A stretch of DNA of 64,000 nucleotides from Gracilariopsis chorda. Its lineage: Eukaryota; Rhodophyta; Florideophyceae; Gracilariales; Gracilariaceae. Of the stretch, positions 44,238 to 55,559 are shown piece after piece. The DNA is taken from NCBI GenBank assembly GCA_003194525.1, contig NBIV01000029.1, positions 310,001 through 374,000 on the forward strand, given 5' to 3'. The position numbers and the translations under genes were made by a program. How positions within the stretch are numbered: position 1 is the stretch's first letter; each line of letters starts with the position of its first letter. The notes beneath the pieces are model-generated. The model ran no database searches. It was not told the DNA's origin and was given only the letters and a program-made list of their open reading frames with translations.

Positions 44238-45156
44238 GATGTTTCGAAAGACTGTTCCGAATGACACGAGCAATCGTTCCCAATCTTTTAGTAATTTTGC
44301 AGTTAGACCTCACAAAGGGCTTTGAATCTGCACGAAGACAGGATAATGCAGTCATTACCCCAGATGTACAGCTTGGAATAAATCTTCGTGTACTATCAGG
44401 AGGATAATACCCAGACATTGCCCACTCACACAAAGTTGGATTCTCATCTGTGTATCATATTCTGCATGAGACTTTCGGGGTTATTGGAACCAGGTTAAAG
44501 ACTGACGGACTGCGCAGATCGAAAGAAGTAATAAGAAGGCTTGCGGATGGATGTAATACATTTCGATGCATACCAAGTCCTTTGACCGGTTGCGTAGGTG
44601 CGGTTGATGGCGTTCTAATTCCAATCAACAAGCCGGAAAAGTGCAAGAATCCTGCGTCGTTCTACTGCCCAAAAGTTTATTATGCACTGCCTGCACAGGC
44701 CTCGGCATCTTTCAACTATAAGTTCCTCTCTGCATTCATTAAGTGTCTTGGATCCACCCATGAATCTCTCTGTCCCAACGTATCCGAGCTTGGGTGGTTT
44801 CTGGAAGAGATAAGACTTTCTACAGGTCATTGGATTGTAGGTGATGAAGTATTCACCTGTTCGGAGGTGTTGATCACACCGGTTGCAAGCTCAAGAGCTA
44901 GAGAGGACGAGGTAAATTTCAATTATTTTCTGTCGTCATTGAGAATTATCTTGGAACAGGTATTTGGAGTTTTGGTATCGAAATGGATAATAATGAAAAG
45001 TGAGTTTCGATTCGACCGACAGAAAAGCACTCGGATTGTCATTTTATGCATGAAGCTCCATAACTTCTTGATTTCAGGGGTTACAGTGTACACGACGTTT
45101 GAATGCTCAGATGCTGATCTAAGTTTAGTGAAGCAACATTCTGGTGAATGGTACGC
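44238..45156 (+). pseudogene. PIF/Harbinger transposase, cut by an LTR
   Basis: DDE transposase of the PIF/Harbinger superfamily. The frame starts before 44238 (FERLFRMTRAIVPNLLVILQ), has one TAA at 44407, then runs open to the LTR. Seen in order: GINLRVLSGG, VGFSSVYHILHETFGVI, CVGAVDGVLIPINKP (first Asp), FLSAFIKCLGSTHES where the family has HDS, GHWIVGDEVF, and RIILEQVFGVLVSKW (Glu). The HES in place of HDS suggests loss of a catalytic Asp. The protein ends at HSGEWYA where the element 2 LTR begins at 45157. It would cut and paste DNA with a partner Myb-like protein, not found here. Confidence 0.8.
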
Positions 45157-45721
45157 TGTAGTACAGTGGGTACTATATATGCTCCTAAGGATGGGTTGTT
45201 ACGGAAGATTCCTAACGGAGTACTTGTATTTTCGAACTGGTGTCACGTAGCACACTACTCCAGAGGAATCGTTCCAGCGGACTGTTACTAAATTAAGTAG
45301 AGTAACGTAACTTAGATTTTTGTAGGGTACAGTAGATAGCTTTAATTGAAGTCAGCTCGCGGCACTGTATACAGTGCGCCGCTGGAGCTACACCTCCGGT
45401 GAGGTAAACCAAACACCCTCGAGGCTTGTTCTAGTTCGTCTGGTTCAACCTCGTCATATTCACTTTCACGTACACTATTGCGTTCTCCTCAAGGTGTGGT
45501 TTCTAAGCTGCCAATACCCAGCGCGTTTCATAGCAGAGCCTGTAGGATTATCGTTCGCCCAGTGATGCTGCTCTTCGCTTGCTGCTTGCAGATCTCCTTT
45601 CAGGATTCCCCCGGTTGACACTCCTATATTAGGGAGACCACCACCTATTGGAACCCATCTGTTAGGCCGAATCTAAAAGTCTTATTTTGCGGACGTTGTG
45701 CTCACTACTGGCTTTACTAAA
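45157..45721 (+). repeat. 5' LTR of element 2
   Basis: Begins TGTAGTACAG and ends CTTTACTAAA, where the 3' LTR has CTGTACCACG; the ancestral ends were probably TGTAGTACAG...CTGTACYACA, a 10-bp inverted repeat. A perfect 16-bp palindrome GCACTGTATACAGTGC lies at 45362-45377. Confidence 0.85.
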
Positions 45722-45723
45722 AC

Positions 45724-45741
45724 TGGTCCCCCGACCTAGAA
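45724..45741 (+). promoter_or_regulatory. Primer-binding site of element 2
   Basis: TGGTCCCCCGACCTAGAA, 2 nt after the LTR. It differs from the element 1 site by one base, so both families likely use the same primer tRNA. Confidence 0.6.
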
Positions 45742-45982
45742 GGATCGTTCCTTAAGGTTTATCCACCTGAGTGCGACAGAAAAGCGCTACAATCACTCAT
45801 ATTGGACACCCGTCGTAGTGGAATCTTTGTTTAAGCTGATTCGGAAGTGGAAGCAAATCACCCCGACCTACTCCTCTACAGACCCCCAACAACCTCCCCC
45901 GGAAACCATCTCTCAGGCTCCTCAGGCGCTGGGATCCCAGGGTGGACGCAGCATGCGCAGCGCCCTTTAGGGACCCACCGCC

Positions 45983-47353
45983 ATGCTCGATGATCCTCAA
46001 CGTGTCCTACGAAATGCCGGCTCCAGTTTCGAACAGTCCCGACAACGCCTAACGAGACTACATGACCCGAGCACAGCGGATAAACCCGCCACACCTAAGG
46101 AGAATACCGCAGTGGAAGCTGAGAAACCTCAAAGGGCGTCACAACCGCCACCGCTTCAGGAGATCCAGGCCCTGGGGGCGATAGAACCTGATAAACGTAT
46201 GGAGTTTATGGCCCCACGCCTCACCGATTGGCTCTCGCAAGAGCTCTTTGAACGGATTCTTGCAGGTGTCCAGACGCATCTTGGAATCCGCCACCAGTCC
46301 CTAGTGGAGGATATTGGGATCGAAAGTGCGCACCACGCTGCAGACACCACCTTCCACTCGGATGCTTTTCTAGAGGTTATTTATGATGTAATTTAAACGG
46401 AGGTTCGCTTCAAAACCGCGCAGAACCGGTAGGCGCGTTTCAAGGGCATCTTCCGCATAGGACAGGTCCCTCTATCAACAAATAAGCTAACGCTGGGCAA
46501 AGGAGGACAGGATACTGCCATTACTCTTGCAGGAGAAGAAGGGCAGGGTACCGCAGCAAGGAAACGGGGAAGCCTTAAGAATACTGCTATGAACCGTTTG
46601 GACCTGAAACCACAAGGAGGAGGACAGGGTACCGGTGGCGAAAGCATTCACTTTCGGAGAGGAGGACAGAAAACTTCGGTGGTGAATCGTGATAACGGGG
46701 ACCACGTCAGACCCCCAGAAAACACTCAGGAAAGACGAAGACGGAAATGGAGGGACAGAAGAAGAAATAGAATACAACCCGATTCAGAGAGTAGTACGGG
46801 CTCCGATTCCGAGAACAGCTCCAAATGGGAGGATGACGCACCTCTGAAGGAGAAACGACCAAGGGTCAGGAAGATCGTCCCATTAAGCGATGTATTTCCC
46901 AAGGTGGTAGATTATGAAAACTACAGGTAGAATGATCGGTCCACTCTTTACGGCACGTCAGTCGCTGAACGACTAACGAAGATTCAGCGCCGAATGAATA
47001 TTCAAATGAAGAAATACACCGTTTCAGGCGAAGAACCCATCTCAGTACTGAACTTCCTTACACGGTTCCGTTCGGCGTGTAACACTAACGGCGGGCATGA
47101 TGGTGTCGAAATGTGGTGCTTTCAGTTGTACTTCACTGGGCAGGCGCGATCCCTCGTGCAACCCCGCTTCACAGGGGAATGTGGAATTGTGGATGACCCT
47201 GGAACAGATGTCCGGATATCGTACCCCGAGGTGGTCAACTTACTCCTCAAACTGTACCCTACAGACAACGTGATTGCGGATGCCAACGCTGATGTCAACT
47301 ACTACGGGCAGAGAACGGGAATGACCAAAACGGAGTTTTCCCAGAACCTCTGA
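45983..47353 (+). pseudogene. gag: gag of element 2, broken
   Basis: Three open stretches in one frame (45983-46396, 46589-46930, 46994-47353). The first has a Pro-rich part and FMAPRLTDWLSQELFERILA. The second is Arg-rich then Ser/Asp/Glu-rich (RRRRKWRDRRRN; DSESSTGSDSENSS), echoing the same basic-then-acidic tract in element 1. The third is capsid-like (EEPISVLNFLTRFRSACNT). A C-x2-C with a later His-Cys near 47800 may be a worn zinc knuckle. The region 47354-48168 is coding-derived but frameshifted. Confidence 0.65.
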
Positions 47354-48168
47354 AGCAAGGCGTTAAGGTGCGAAAACGTGTACTCCGAATGACGGTTAAG
47401 GTCACTGCTCGTCGAGGGACTCCTCCCTTGAATACGCGCGAGGGTGCACAATCATTTGACCACGCATCCTCGGACCACCTATACGGAGCTAGCGCGCTTC
47501 GCGGAATCCTACGGGGACACCCACCGCGCTGCCCGGCGAAGTCACGCTCCACTTTTGGATAAACCTCCGCCTTACGGAATCGCATGATTGGGGCCTTTAT
47601 ATTGAACACCAGCACCTCAGGAGACGCGGACGATCTAACGATCGAACAGGAGCAGGACGCCCTTGCTTTTAGCTTTGCGTCAGCCCAAGGGGCACCGTCC
47701 CGTTCACGTACACCGTAGTCACCCACATCATACACCACAACGGGATCCTTTAGGAACGTCCACTTCGCAAATCCTCGAAGCTACCCACCACCTTGTAGGA
47801 ATTGTTTGTCGCGAAAACCTGTGCATTGCACAAATCTCACCCCGGCAATGAGGACCTCCCTCCTTCAGGAGTGAGAGAAGAATTTGCAGAGTGCGAAAGA
47901 CACCTAAGCAGAGAATGATAGTTATCATACCGCTTATGGTGGTTTACATTCCCCTAAAGGTCGTCATGGATACCGCATCCCATTGGGGAAAGCCCCTCAA
48001 CCAGTCCCAGTACCACCCACGGAGGGACCGGCCGTCCCGACTGCAGCTCCTATAACCTTGCAAGAGAGCGCTGTGACCTCAGCTCCACCACTGCAGCTGA
48101 ACGAAGCGCCTGGAACTCTGACACCCTCCACTCAGAGAAAGCCTCAGGACCACATGTAGAGGCTCCGC

Positions 48169-49155
48169 GTGGCTCCTTTTCGTCGAGCCTCAGTCCAACC
48201 AAAGTCGCTTCTAGGAAATGGGGGAATCCGTGTGCCATTTTTAAATGAAATTGGGCGACTCCCACGCCAAAACGCAACGAAATCACTGAACCCCCCATTT
48301 TCAGCGGACCCATCCACCACCTTCGAGGAATCAGTATATCTGCTCCGACGCGCGAACTATAAAGTATTTTTTTCCTTTGGATTCTCTACTCTCGCATCAA
48401 CCACCGCACGTGTTATCCTGGACACAGGCGCCAGTCCGAACCTGGTACATGTCGACGTGATCCCCAGGTCGGCAATGAACTCCTTAAGGACGGACAAACT
48501 AGCAACGGGGCGCGATGCCTCGCAGAGAACGTTAAAAATCCTTGAGGCTCTGCCATTATATCTCCATGTCGGATCCATATAGGTACGTGTGGTTCTTGGT
48601 GGTGAAAAACGTGGCCGCACGGTGCATAATGGGGACTTATTTTGTGGATCGGTATGTGCGTGCCATCTACCTACGCCTGCGGAAGGTGACATTTCACAAT
48701 GCCGCCCCTGTAGGTATAGTTTCTGCATCTCCAAGACCCGACGCAAATATGTTTCAAGTGGGTAGACTTTCAAAGGAGACGCAGTCGAACAAACTCCGCG
48801 TTGTGAAAAGCGTTCAGATACCCACGAGGAGCCAGGCCAAAGTCTGGGTGCAATTATCCACCTCAGGTTTGTCCGTCTTGCAGGGAGCACCCAACTTACT
48901 ACGAGACAACACTCCATGATGGCGAATGGTGTCAAGGAAATAGTGCCAACAATCGTCTTCAGCGCTGTCGTTGCCAACCTTAAGAAGTCTCCTTTAAGGC
49001 TCCACAAGGGCACCGTAGTGGGGATAGCTCTGCCCGCTCCTATCGCACTCGCTCAAATCCCGCTAAAGAAATATGTGGCCGTAGAGGACACTGTCACCGC
49101 AATGGAGACTGATTCTTCACCGTCGCCCCCTAAGGAGACACTCCCTTCCCCATAG
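48169..49155 (+). pseudogene. Protease region of element 2
   Basis: Aspartic protease with VILDTGASPN (Asp 85 of the frame 48169-48582). The continuation IMGTYFVDRYVRAIYLRLRK is one frame over (48542-48919) and matches ILGCDYCDRFVDAIRPRLRR of element 1. VWVQLSTSGLSVLQ then FSAVVANLKKSPLRLHKGTV (48916-49155, a third frame) bridge to RT. At least two frameshifts. Confidence 0.75.
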
Positions 49156-49233
49156 CAGAAGAAGCTCCAAATTGGCGAAGAATTTGTAGAGTATCGGCAA
49201 AGAATACTAGATATTTTATTTTCCCTTGAGGAT

Positions 49234-50285
49234 ATGTGGTCCGGCCATTTTGGCGAAGTGAACTTGACCAAGCACCGGATCCAGTTAACACCTGAGGCGA
49301 AACCGGTATATCAACTTCCAAAGAGAGCCGGACCCCATGCACGCGATTTCGAGCATGAGGAGATCAAGCGCATGTTGTACAAGGTCGTGATTGAGCCGTC
49401 GACCTCCAAATGGGGCTCCCCGGTGGTGTTCTCCAAGAAGAGACATGGATCTCTGAGGTTTTGTATCGATTACAGGCGGCGGAATGAGGTAACTGTGTCA
49501 GCTTCGTACCCGATACCTTACATGGATGAATGCATCGACTCCTTTGGCGATGTATCGGTAGTTTCTACTCTGGACGCCAATTTTGGATACTGGAAAATCG
49601 AGATGGACGACGCCAAAAAGGACAAGACAATGTCCACCACCCACTTTGGCATATTCAGATTCCTGAGGATGCCTCTCGGATTAAAAACTGCCCCCGCCAC
49701 ATTCCAGCAGGCAGGTGACATAATCCTGTCAAAGTTGGAGTGGCAGTACGCCCTGGTATATATTGATGACGTCATTATCTACTTCCGCCCCGTGGAGGAG
49801 CACTTCACGCATGTGAGACACGTCCTCCAAGTCCTGAAAGAGGCTGGCCTAACTCTCGAGCTATAGAAATGCTTTTTCTTCACGTCCTCTGTGGATTACC
49901 TGGGACACGTAGTGCTCCCGGGTCGCCTACCGGTATCAAGGAAGACTCCAGAGACGCCATCAAGGAAGCAAAACCGCCCAAGGACAAGACCGAACTACTT
50001 TCCTTCCTAGCTTTGTTCAACTTCTTCCGCAGTTTTGTCCCTACTTTCTACCAAATAGCGGCCTCATTGAACCGCCTCTTGGAGAGAGATAACCCGACAC
50101 AGATTGGCACCTTGACGCACGGGGAGTATGAAGCTTTCGAAATCCTGCAGAGGAAGCTTATTGAACGTCCGATATTGGTTCTCCCGAAACGGCACGGGCA
50201 CATGGTTTGGATATGGGCGCCTGTAAATACCAGATGGGATGGGCTCTTCTACAGGAACAACCGGAAGGTGGGCTGCAGCCAATAG
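49234..50285 (+). pseudogene. pol: Reverse transcriptase of element 2
   Basis: The frame 49234-49866 has RFCIDYRRRNEV, YPIPYMDECIDSFG, MPLGLKTAPATF and ALVYIDD, with YIDD at residues 176-179. TAG at 49864 interrupts before KCFFFTSSVDYLGHVV, and the frame shifts into 49869-50285 (LLSFLALFNFFRSFVPTFYQ). Catalytic aspartates are intact but the protein cannot be made whole. Confidence 0.85.
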
Positions 50286-51480
50286 GTTACTGGAGTCGTA
50301 GCCTCTCCCAGGCGGAGCAGAAGTACTCCACCTCAGAGCGAAAATGTCTCGATATCGTGTTGGCAGTACTACTATCGCGCCCCTACTTTAAGGCTACTTG
50401 CTTCATCTTGAGGACTGATCATGCTCCACTAAAGTGGATACTGTCCTTGACAGACGCTTCCGGACGCCTGGAACGTTGGAGATTGCGCCTGCTGGAGTAC
50501 GAGTTTCATATCGTCCACCGCCAAGGCGTGAAAGATCAGGCATCGGACGCTCTGTCCCGTGTATTCACCGATGGAGAAGATACAACCCCCTTGGAGGACA
50601 CCGTTCCGTGCCTCACCCTATGTACCACGTATGAAGGAAGCGAACCTGCAGAAGATTCCATGGAATGTAATAATCCCAGTTGAAAGTAGGCCAGCACTCC
50701 TGAGGTAATGGACTTAGTTGAGGAGGAGAAGGAAGTACTCCCCATAACCATGGAGGAATTCGTGAAAGAGCAGAGCACGGACCTTTTCTGCAAGGAGAGG
50801 CTCGTCACTGTTGGATATACCACATCCTTCTTCGACATAGACCAGGACGGCGTGTTGGTTCTCCCCGCACCCCTTGACGGCGCACTTCAAAAGATGCTCC
50901 TGGCCAGCCTGCGGGCTAGGGTTCTGTATCTTTCGCACAACTCCCGTCTTGCAGGACACCCAGGTGGCTCCCGTATGTATTTAACCATAAGGAGAGAATT
51001 CTATTGGCCACATATGGCCAAAGATGCTTTCCAAACAGTGGCGGGCTGCCGTTCATGCACGACCACTATGGGTACCATAAGGAAGCATAGCACTCCCCTA
51101 AAATTGTTTCCTCCTCCAGGTTCTTCGGAGTTCTGTTCATGCATATATTGGGCCCTCGACCGAGGTCGGAGCGAGGATACCGTTATATCCTGGTTATCAC
51201 CGACCAGTTCTCGAAGCTCACCCGTGCCATTCTTCTGAGGAGCACCATGGCTGGAGTTATTGCCGACGTCTTTCTGGAGAATTGGGTCTACCGGTACAGG
51301 ATACTTCTGTACCTCCTCACGTGTAACGGTCGCCAATTCGCGGCAAAACTCTTCCAGGCCAACTCAGGAATATTGGGGATCAAAACAGCTGTTTATCAAC
51401 GCCTATCATCCCCATACCAATGTCCAGGCGGAGATGTTCAACAAGACCATTTCTTAGAGGTTAAGAAAATATATTGCTGA
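50207..51480 (+). pseudogene. RNase H and integrase N-half of element 2
   Basis: RNase H: YWSRSLSQAEQKYSTSERKC, FILRTDHAPLKWIL, QGVKDQASDALSRVF, all clear. Integrase: an intact HHCC finger with H77, H84, C114 and C117 of the frame 50708-51238, then a shift to YILVITDQFSKLTR. The second catalytic Asp is lost (TCNGRQF where element 1 has PDNGKQF). YHPHTNVQAEMFNKTI keeps the Glu in another frame. Confidence 0.8.
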
Positions 51481-51538
51481 CCACCATAAAGATGGGGACG
51501 CGTACGTAAGCCCGCTCACGTATACCTAGAACCTTCAG

Positions 51539-52350
51539 GTGCACCGCTCCACAGGGACGTCATCGTTCATTCTGATGCTGTCACGGATCCCGCCAAGCGC
51601 CGTGATTGCCACCAGCGCCAAGGCGCACGTTTCGGACAGTCCTCAGGCGCCCACGGCAGTCCAATCAAAAAGGGCAACCGTCAGGCGGTATGAAAACGTA
51701 CTCGCACTTGCGAAGGCTAAGTTGACCTCCTCTGAAATGAGATACAAACAGTATTTCGACATGAGAGTGAAGCAAGGCCCACACCTGAAGGAAGGGGATG
51801 AACTCTTCCTCGACAAACCCCAGGAGACGTCAGAAGAACTGCCTGAAGTCACCCAAAAATTGGCACCAAACACCTTAAGGCGCTGCAAGGTCCTAGCCAC
51901 CTATAAGGTTACGATGGCCATCGAGGTAGGCCAGCTCCGCGACATCGTTTCACTAGACCGGGTGACAGAAGTCCCAGAGCCTCTCCCACAGAAGCGACCT
52001 CAGAAGTTACCCACCGCTCATCCTCCATCTTGGGCGACGCCAGCGACAAGGCCTGGAATGCTCCGTACACCTAAGCTAGTATCGGCGGACCTGCATAGCT
52101 CGTCCATGAATGACAATGCACCTCCTTTACGCAACACTCCTCGGGATACGCCGGACGTACTCTCCACACCCCAGCGGGGGACCCTATATGCGGTGGACCA
52201 CATCGTGTCGCTCCGTTAAACCCATTCATTGTTTAAGTACTGCTTCAGATAGTACGACTAAACCTCAGCAGGTGATACGGAAAAACATCCGGAACACATC
52301 CCGGAGAACTTCCCCAGGTGATACCACGCCAAACTGGAGCGAAACCGCAA
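51539..52350 (+). pseudogene. Integrase C-terminus and worn chromodomain of element 2
   Basis: HRSTGTSSFILMLSRIPP opens the post-core region, followed by YKQYFDMRVKQGPHLKEGDE and a Pro-rich linker. After YAVDHIVSLR the frame hits TAA at 52217 but continues in the same frame as FKYCFR-stop-YD-stop-TSAGDT then HPEHIPENF and YHAKL. This is a chromodomain pattern with stops where element 1 has Trp (RWYEY) and other residues, so the domain was once complete. Confidence 0.65.
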
Positions 52351-52586
52351 CTCCTCGTAGGCGTTTTTTTAAGGAAGGAGGAGGGACACACAATGGTCTA
52401 TCTCCGTTTTCCTCACCTACAGGAGACACACAATTTAATACACTACAGGTTTATTTTCGTTTGTTTTGGCACCTATACGGACTAATAGACACACTTTCGC
52501 ACTAGCCATAGATGGAACTGCTGTACTAGCTAAGGGATAACTTTATTGAATTTACTAACTGGATACGTACAGGCTATGTCAACCGT

Positions 52587-54440
52587 CTAAAAGTTCCCGC
52601 CAAAGTATGCCACACACTCCGCATCCAAGCGCGCCTTTGCCACCGTGGCCTCGTAATCGACGAATTCCTTCAGGCTGTCGCGCATTGCCCTCAGCGAATC
52701 GCTATCCGTACGTGCCTTCCAGAGCTCCAGCAACCAACTGTGAGCTTCGTGCATAGCGCCAATAGGAGAAGCTGGTGCACTGATGCACACCACCAGGCAG
52801 ACTTGCACCAATTCCTGAAAAGCGACTGCCATCGCACCTCCTGGTGACTCGACTGTGGTAGCAATCGCCGAAGGAGGTGCAGATATGACCATTGGGGCAG
52901 ACGCACTAGCCTGGATAGAAAAAGCAGGTCCAGCCAACGAAGGCGATGGCGAAAGAGGAGCCGGGGAAACAACCGCAGGTGAGGAAGAAGCCGGCGGTAG
53001 CACACTCTTCATACTGGGCTGCACCGCAGGAGCCGAAAGAACCCAAGTTGGACCCACTGGCGCAGGAGCGATTGCATCCTCCTCCATAGGCGAAACGTCT
53101 ATCTCCACCGCAGGGACCGCACGCACTGACGCCAGAGTGAGAGTGACAGGAGCTGCAGCAGCAACCGCAGGAGTAGAAGAAGTATCATCACTAACTGCGG
53201 GAGCTACGGCTAGTCCTCTAACCAGCGAAGGAACTGGCATGCGGATCGACAGACTCTCCACCTTAGGATCATAATTGGAGACCTGCACTCGTGGCATCTT
53301 AGGCGCCCTCTCTTCAATATGGCAGGGAAAAGCAACATATACGCGTCCGTCATCGTCACCGTTCGGACTTCGCCTGATAGGCTAGAACTTGTCTTCCATA
53401 CAGTCATACCACAGGAATCCCGGGGTTTCAGACCAGTCCACCTGAAGATTTTAATCAAGAAGAGCCTCCGCTTCGTCTGCACCCCATGTGGTACCCCCGA
53501 CAAGGGTTTGGACACCCAAGGAGTGGATATACCGGATCACGGCCAACGAAAGTGGAAGTTAACGGCCCGATGTAGGCTGGTATGATGAGTCCCAGTAGAG
53601 GCGACCATCGCGGCTCCGCGTATAGGAGAGGACAAAATCGTCTGCCCCCTAAAGGTACGCCATAAGGCCCCCCACAGCAAACTCCGTAGACGAAACCTCT
53701 CAGGGAGCCGTGGGTATCCTGTACCTCATAGTTGTGATATGCGAAGAAGTGCGCATCGCCATGCTCAGGTGAGGCGACACCCAATGTTCCCTCCAGTATT
53801 TGACGATGGGGACGTAGTATTTGGAGCGCTGACCTGAAGGCATATCATGGAATTCCGTGTTGTGCCATCCGAAGAAAAATCCAAAAATATTCCTGATACG
53901 GGTTTCGTCGGCGGAGTTGGTACCCCAGTTACTGCACTCTAACCAGTAGCGGCCGTCGTAGGGAGGGTCATAAGGAGGCAATGCCAGAGGAGAGCGGCCA
54001 TCCGAAATGCTGCCAGGACGGTGCTCCGCATTATGAATGGATTCGTTCTGAAGGAGAAGTTGCAGACACGACTGCATTTCGCGTTCCTAGATACACCTCA
54101 GACAGGGGTATCGCAGTACCACACCGTTGTCTAAGCGTTATCGCCGTGCACCAGACAGTGAAGCCCATGGGCGGGATACCTCACGGTTACGTTTGCACCC
54201 GCTCCAGGTAGTTTCGGGAACCGTGCAAAAGCGCCCTGCCTGAAGGTACTGCGCGAAATGATGGATGTATTCACCGACGGAGCACGGTTGACTGAGCTGC
54301 CAATCGTGGAAACGCACGAACACCCAAGTGGCACGATGGTTGAGATGCGGCCCAGGCCAAAGTGGCGCACCAGTAGAGGTGTGGTACACCTGAGGTGCAT
54401 GGGAGTCGAAGATTGATGGTTCTAAGCTTGAGATATTTCA
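52587..54440 (-). pseudogene. Long antisense ORF of element 2, function unknown
   Basis: A single minus-strand frame stays protein-like for about 600 codons, broken by stops at 54138, about 54085, 53700, 53650, 53569, 53457 and 53382. Parts: SLEPSIFDSHAPQVYHTST and RATWVFVRFHDWQLSQ near the start; GRYWLECSNWGTNSADETRI and FFFGWHNTEFHDMPSGQRSK in the middle; a Pro/Ala/Ser-rich stretch of about 130 residues; and a charged helical end (DSLRAMRDSLKEFVDYEATV). I recognise no family. Extra ORFs, some antisense, between pol and the 3' LTR are known in the plant Tat lineage (Grande, RIRE2), so this is a parallel case. A TATA-like box lies about 90 bp upstream. Confidence 0.55.
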
Positions 54441-54981
54441 AAGGAGGAGAAGAAATCAGAAAGAGCAGGAGAAAGTTGTGTGTTGACACCAGAAAAGGAT
54501 GGAGATACCTGTAGAGGAGTGTTGACGCTTATATATCCTTCAGAAATTGCGAGACCATCGCAACGCTACCGATGAATTAGTGTGGATGACGTCTCGGAGG
54601 AGGCCAGAGATGCAGGCCGCTCCATAATATGGAACCGGTTCATAGTTCCACGCTCAGGCGTTCCTCCAGAATATGAAAGTCGCCCGCACGATTAGGTGCA
54701 GAAATGGGGCTGAAAAGAACCCGAACACCAGAAAGGGTCACACCTGAGGTATGAGCCGACGTGGATAGATATACGTGAAATTAGGGCCGATTCTTCGCCC
54801 TGGAGGTTCCAAACGGACGTTGCATGGAAGGAAAGCGTATTCGAAGGCAGAACCTGCTAGAGAGGTAAAGAGACTCACGGCTACAAGGCGCATTCCCAGC
54901 AGACTCGCAGAATCTCTGTAGGAGACGAACACTTAGGCGTGATGCACCTCGAAGACGTGGTGCAATCCAAGAAAGGGGGTA
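54441..54981. other. Element 2 region between antisense ORF and 3' LTR
   Basis: Holds the TATA-like box and ends in a purine tract (AAGAAAGGGGG at about 54969-54979) just before the LTR, the expected plus-strand primer. No other coding frame is seen. Confidence 0.5.
54529..54535 (-). promoter_or_regulatory. Possible TATA box for the antisense ORF
   Basis: GGATATATAAGCG on the minus strand, in otherwise mixed sequence, about 90 bp upstream of the antisense frame. Transcription from it is inference. Confidence 0.35.
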
Positions 54982-55545
54982 AGTAGTACAGTGGGTGCTA
55001 TATATGCTCCTAAAGATGGGTTGTTACGGAAGATTCCTAACAGAGTACTTGTATTTTCTAACTGGGGCCACGTAGCACACCAATCCAGAGGAATCGTTCC
55101 AGCTCACTGTAATTCAGTTAGGTAGAACAAAGTAACTTAGATTTTCATAGGGTACAGTAGATAGTTTCCATCGAGGTCAGCTTGCGGCACTGTATATAGT
55201 GCGCCGGTGGAGCTCCACCTTCTGCGAAGTAAACTAAGCACCCTCGAGGCTTGTTCTAGTTCGTCTGGTTCAACCTCGTTATACTCACCTTCAAGTACAC
55301 TATTACGTCGTCCTCTAGGTGTGGTTCTAAGCTGCCGATACCCAGCGCGTCCCAAAGCAGCGCCTGTAAGATTATCGTCCGCCCAGTGACCCCGCTCTCC
55401 GCTTGGTGCTTGCGGATCTCCTTTCAGGATTTCTCCAGTAGCTGCTCCTATATTAGGGAGACCACCACCTATTGGAACCCACCTGTTAGGCCGAATCTAA
55501 AAGTCTTATTTTACGGACGTTGTGCTCACCACTGGCTGTACCACG
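54982..55545 (+). repeat. 3' LTR of element 2
   Basis: 564 bp, plainly the partner of 45157-45721 with scattered substitutions and a few indels. The first base is changed (AGTAGTACAG). The palindrome is worn (GCACTGTATATAGTGC). Confidence 0.85.
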
Positions 55546-55559
55546 CCAAGAACGAATAT

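Larger units (their letters stand above)
45157..55545 (+). mobile_element. Ty3/gypsy element 2 with an antisense ORF
   Basis: A second LTR retrotransposon with LTRs of 565 and 564 bp (45157-45721 and 54982-55545), a primer-binding site, decayed gag and pol ending in a chromodomain, about 2.6 kb of extra sequence holding a long antisense frame, and a purine tract. Its proteins resemble element 1 but the LTRs are unrelated in sequence. No target duplication is seen: the left flank is a Harbinger gene and the right flank an integrase relic, so the ends may have been rearranged. Many frameshifts; inactive. Confidence 0.85.
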
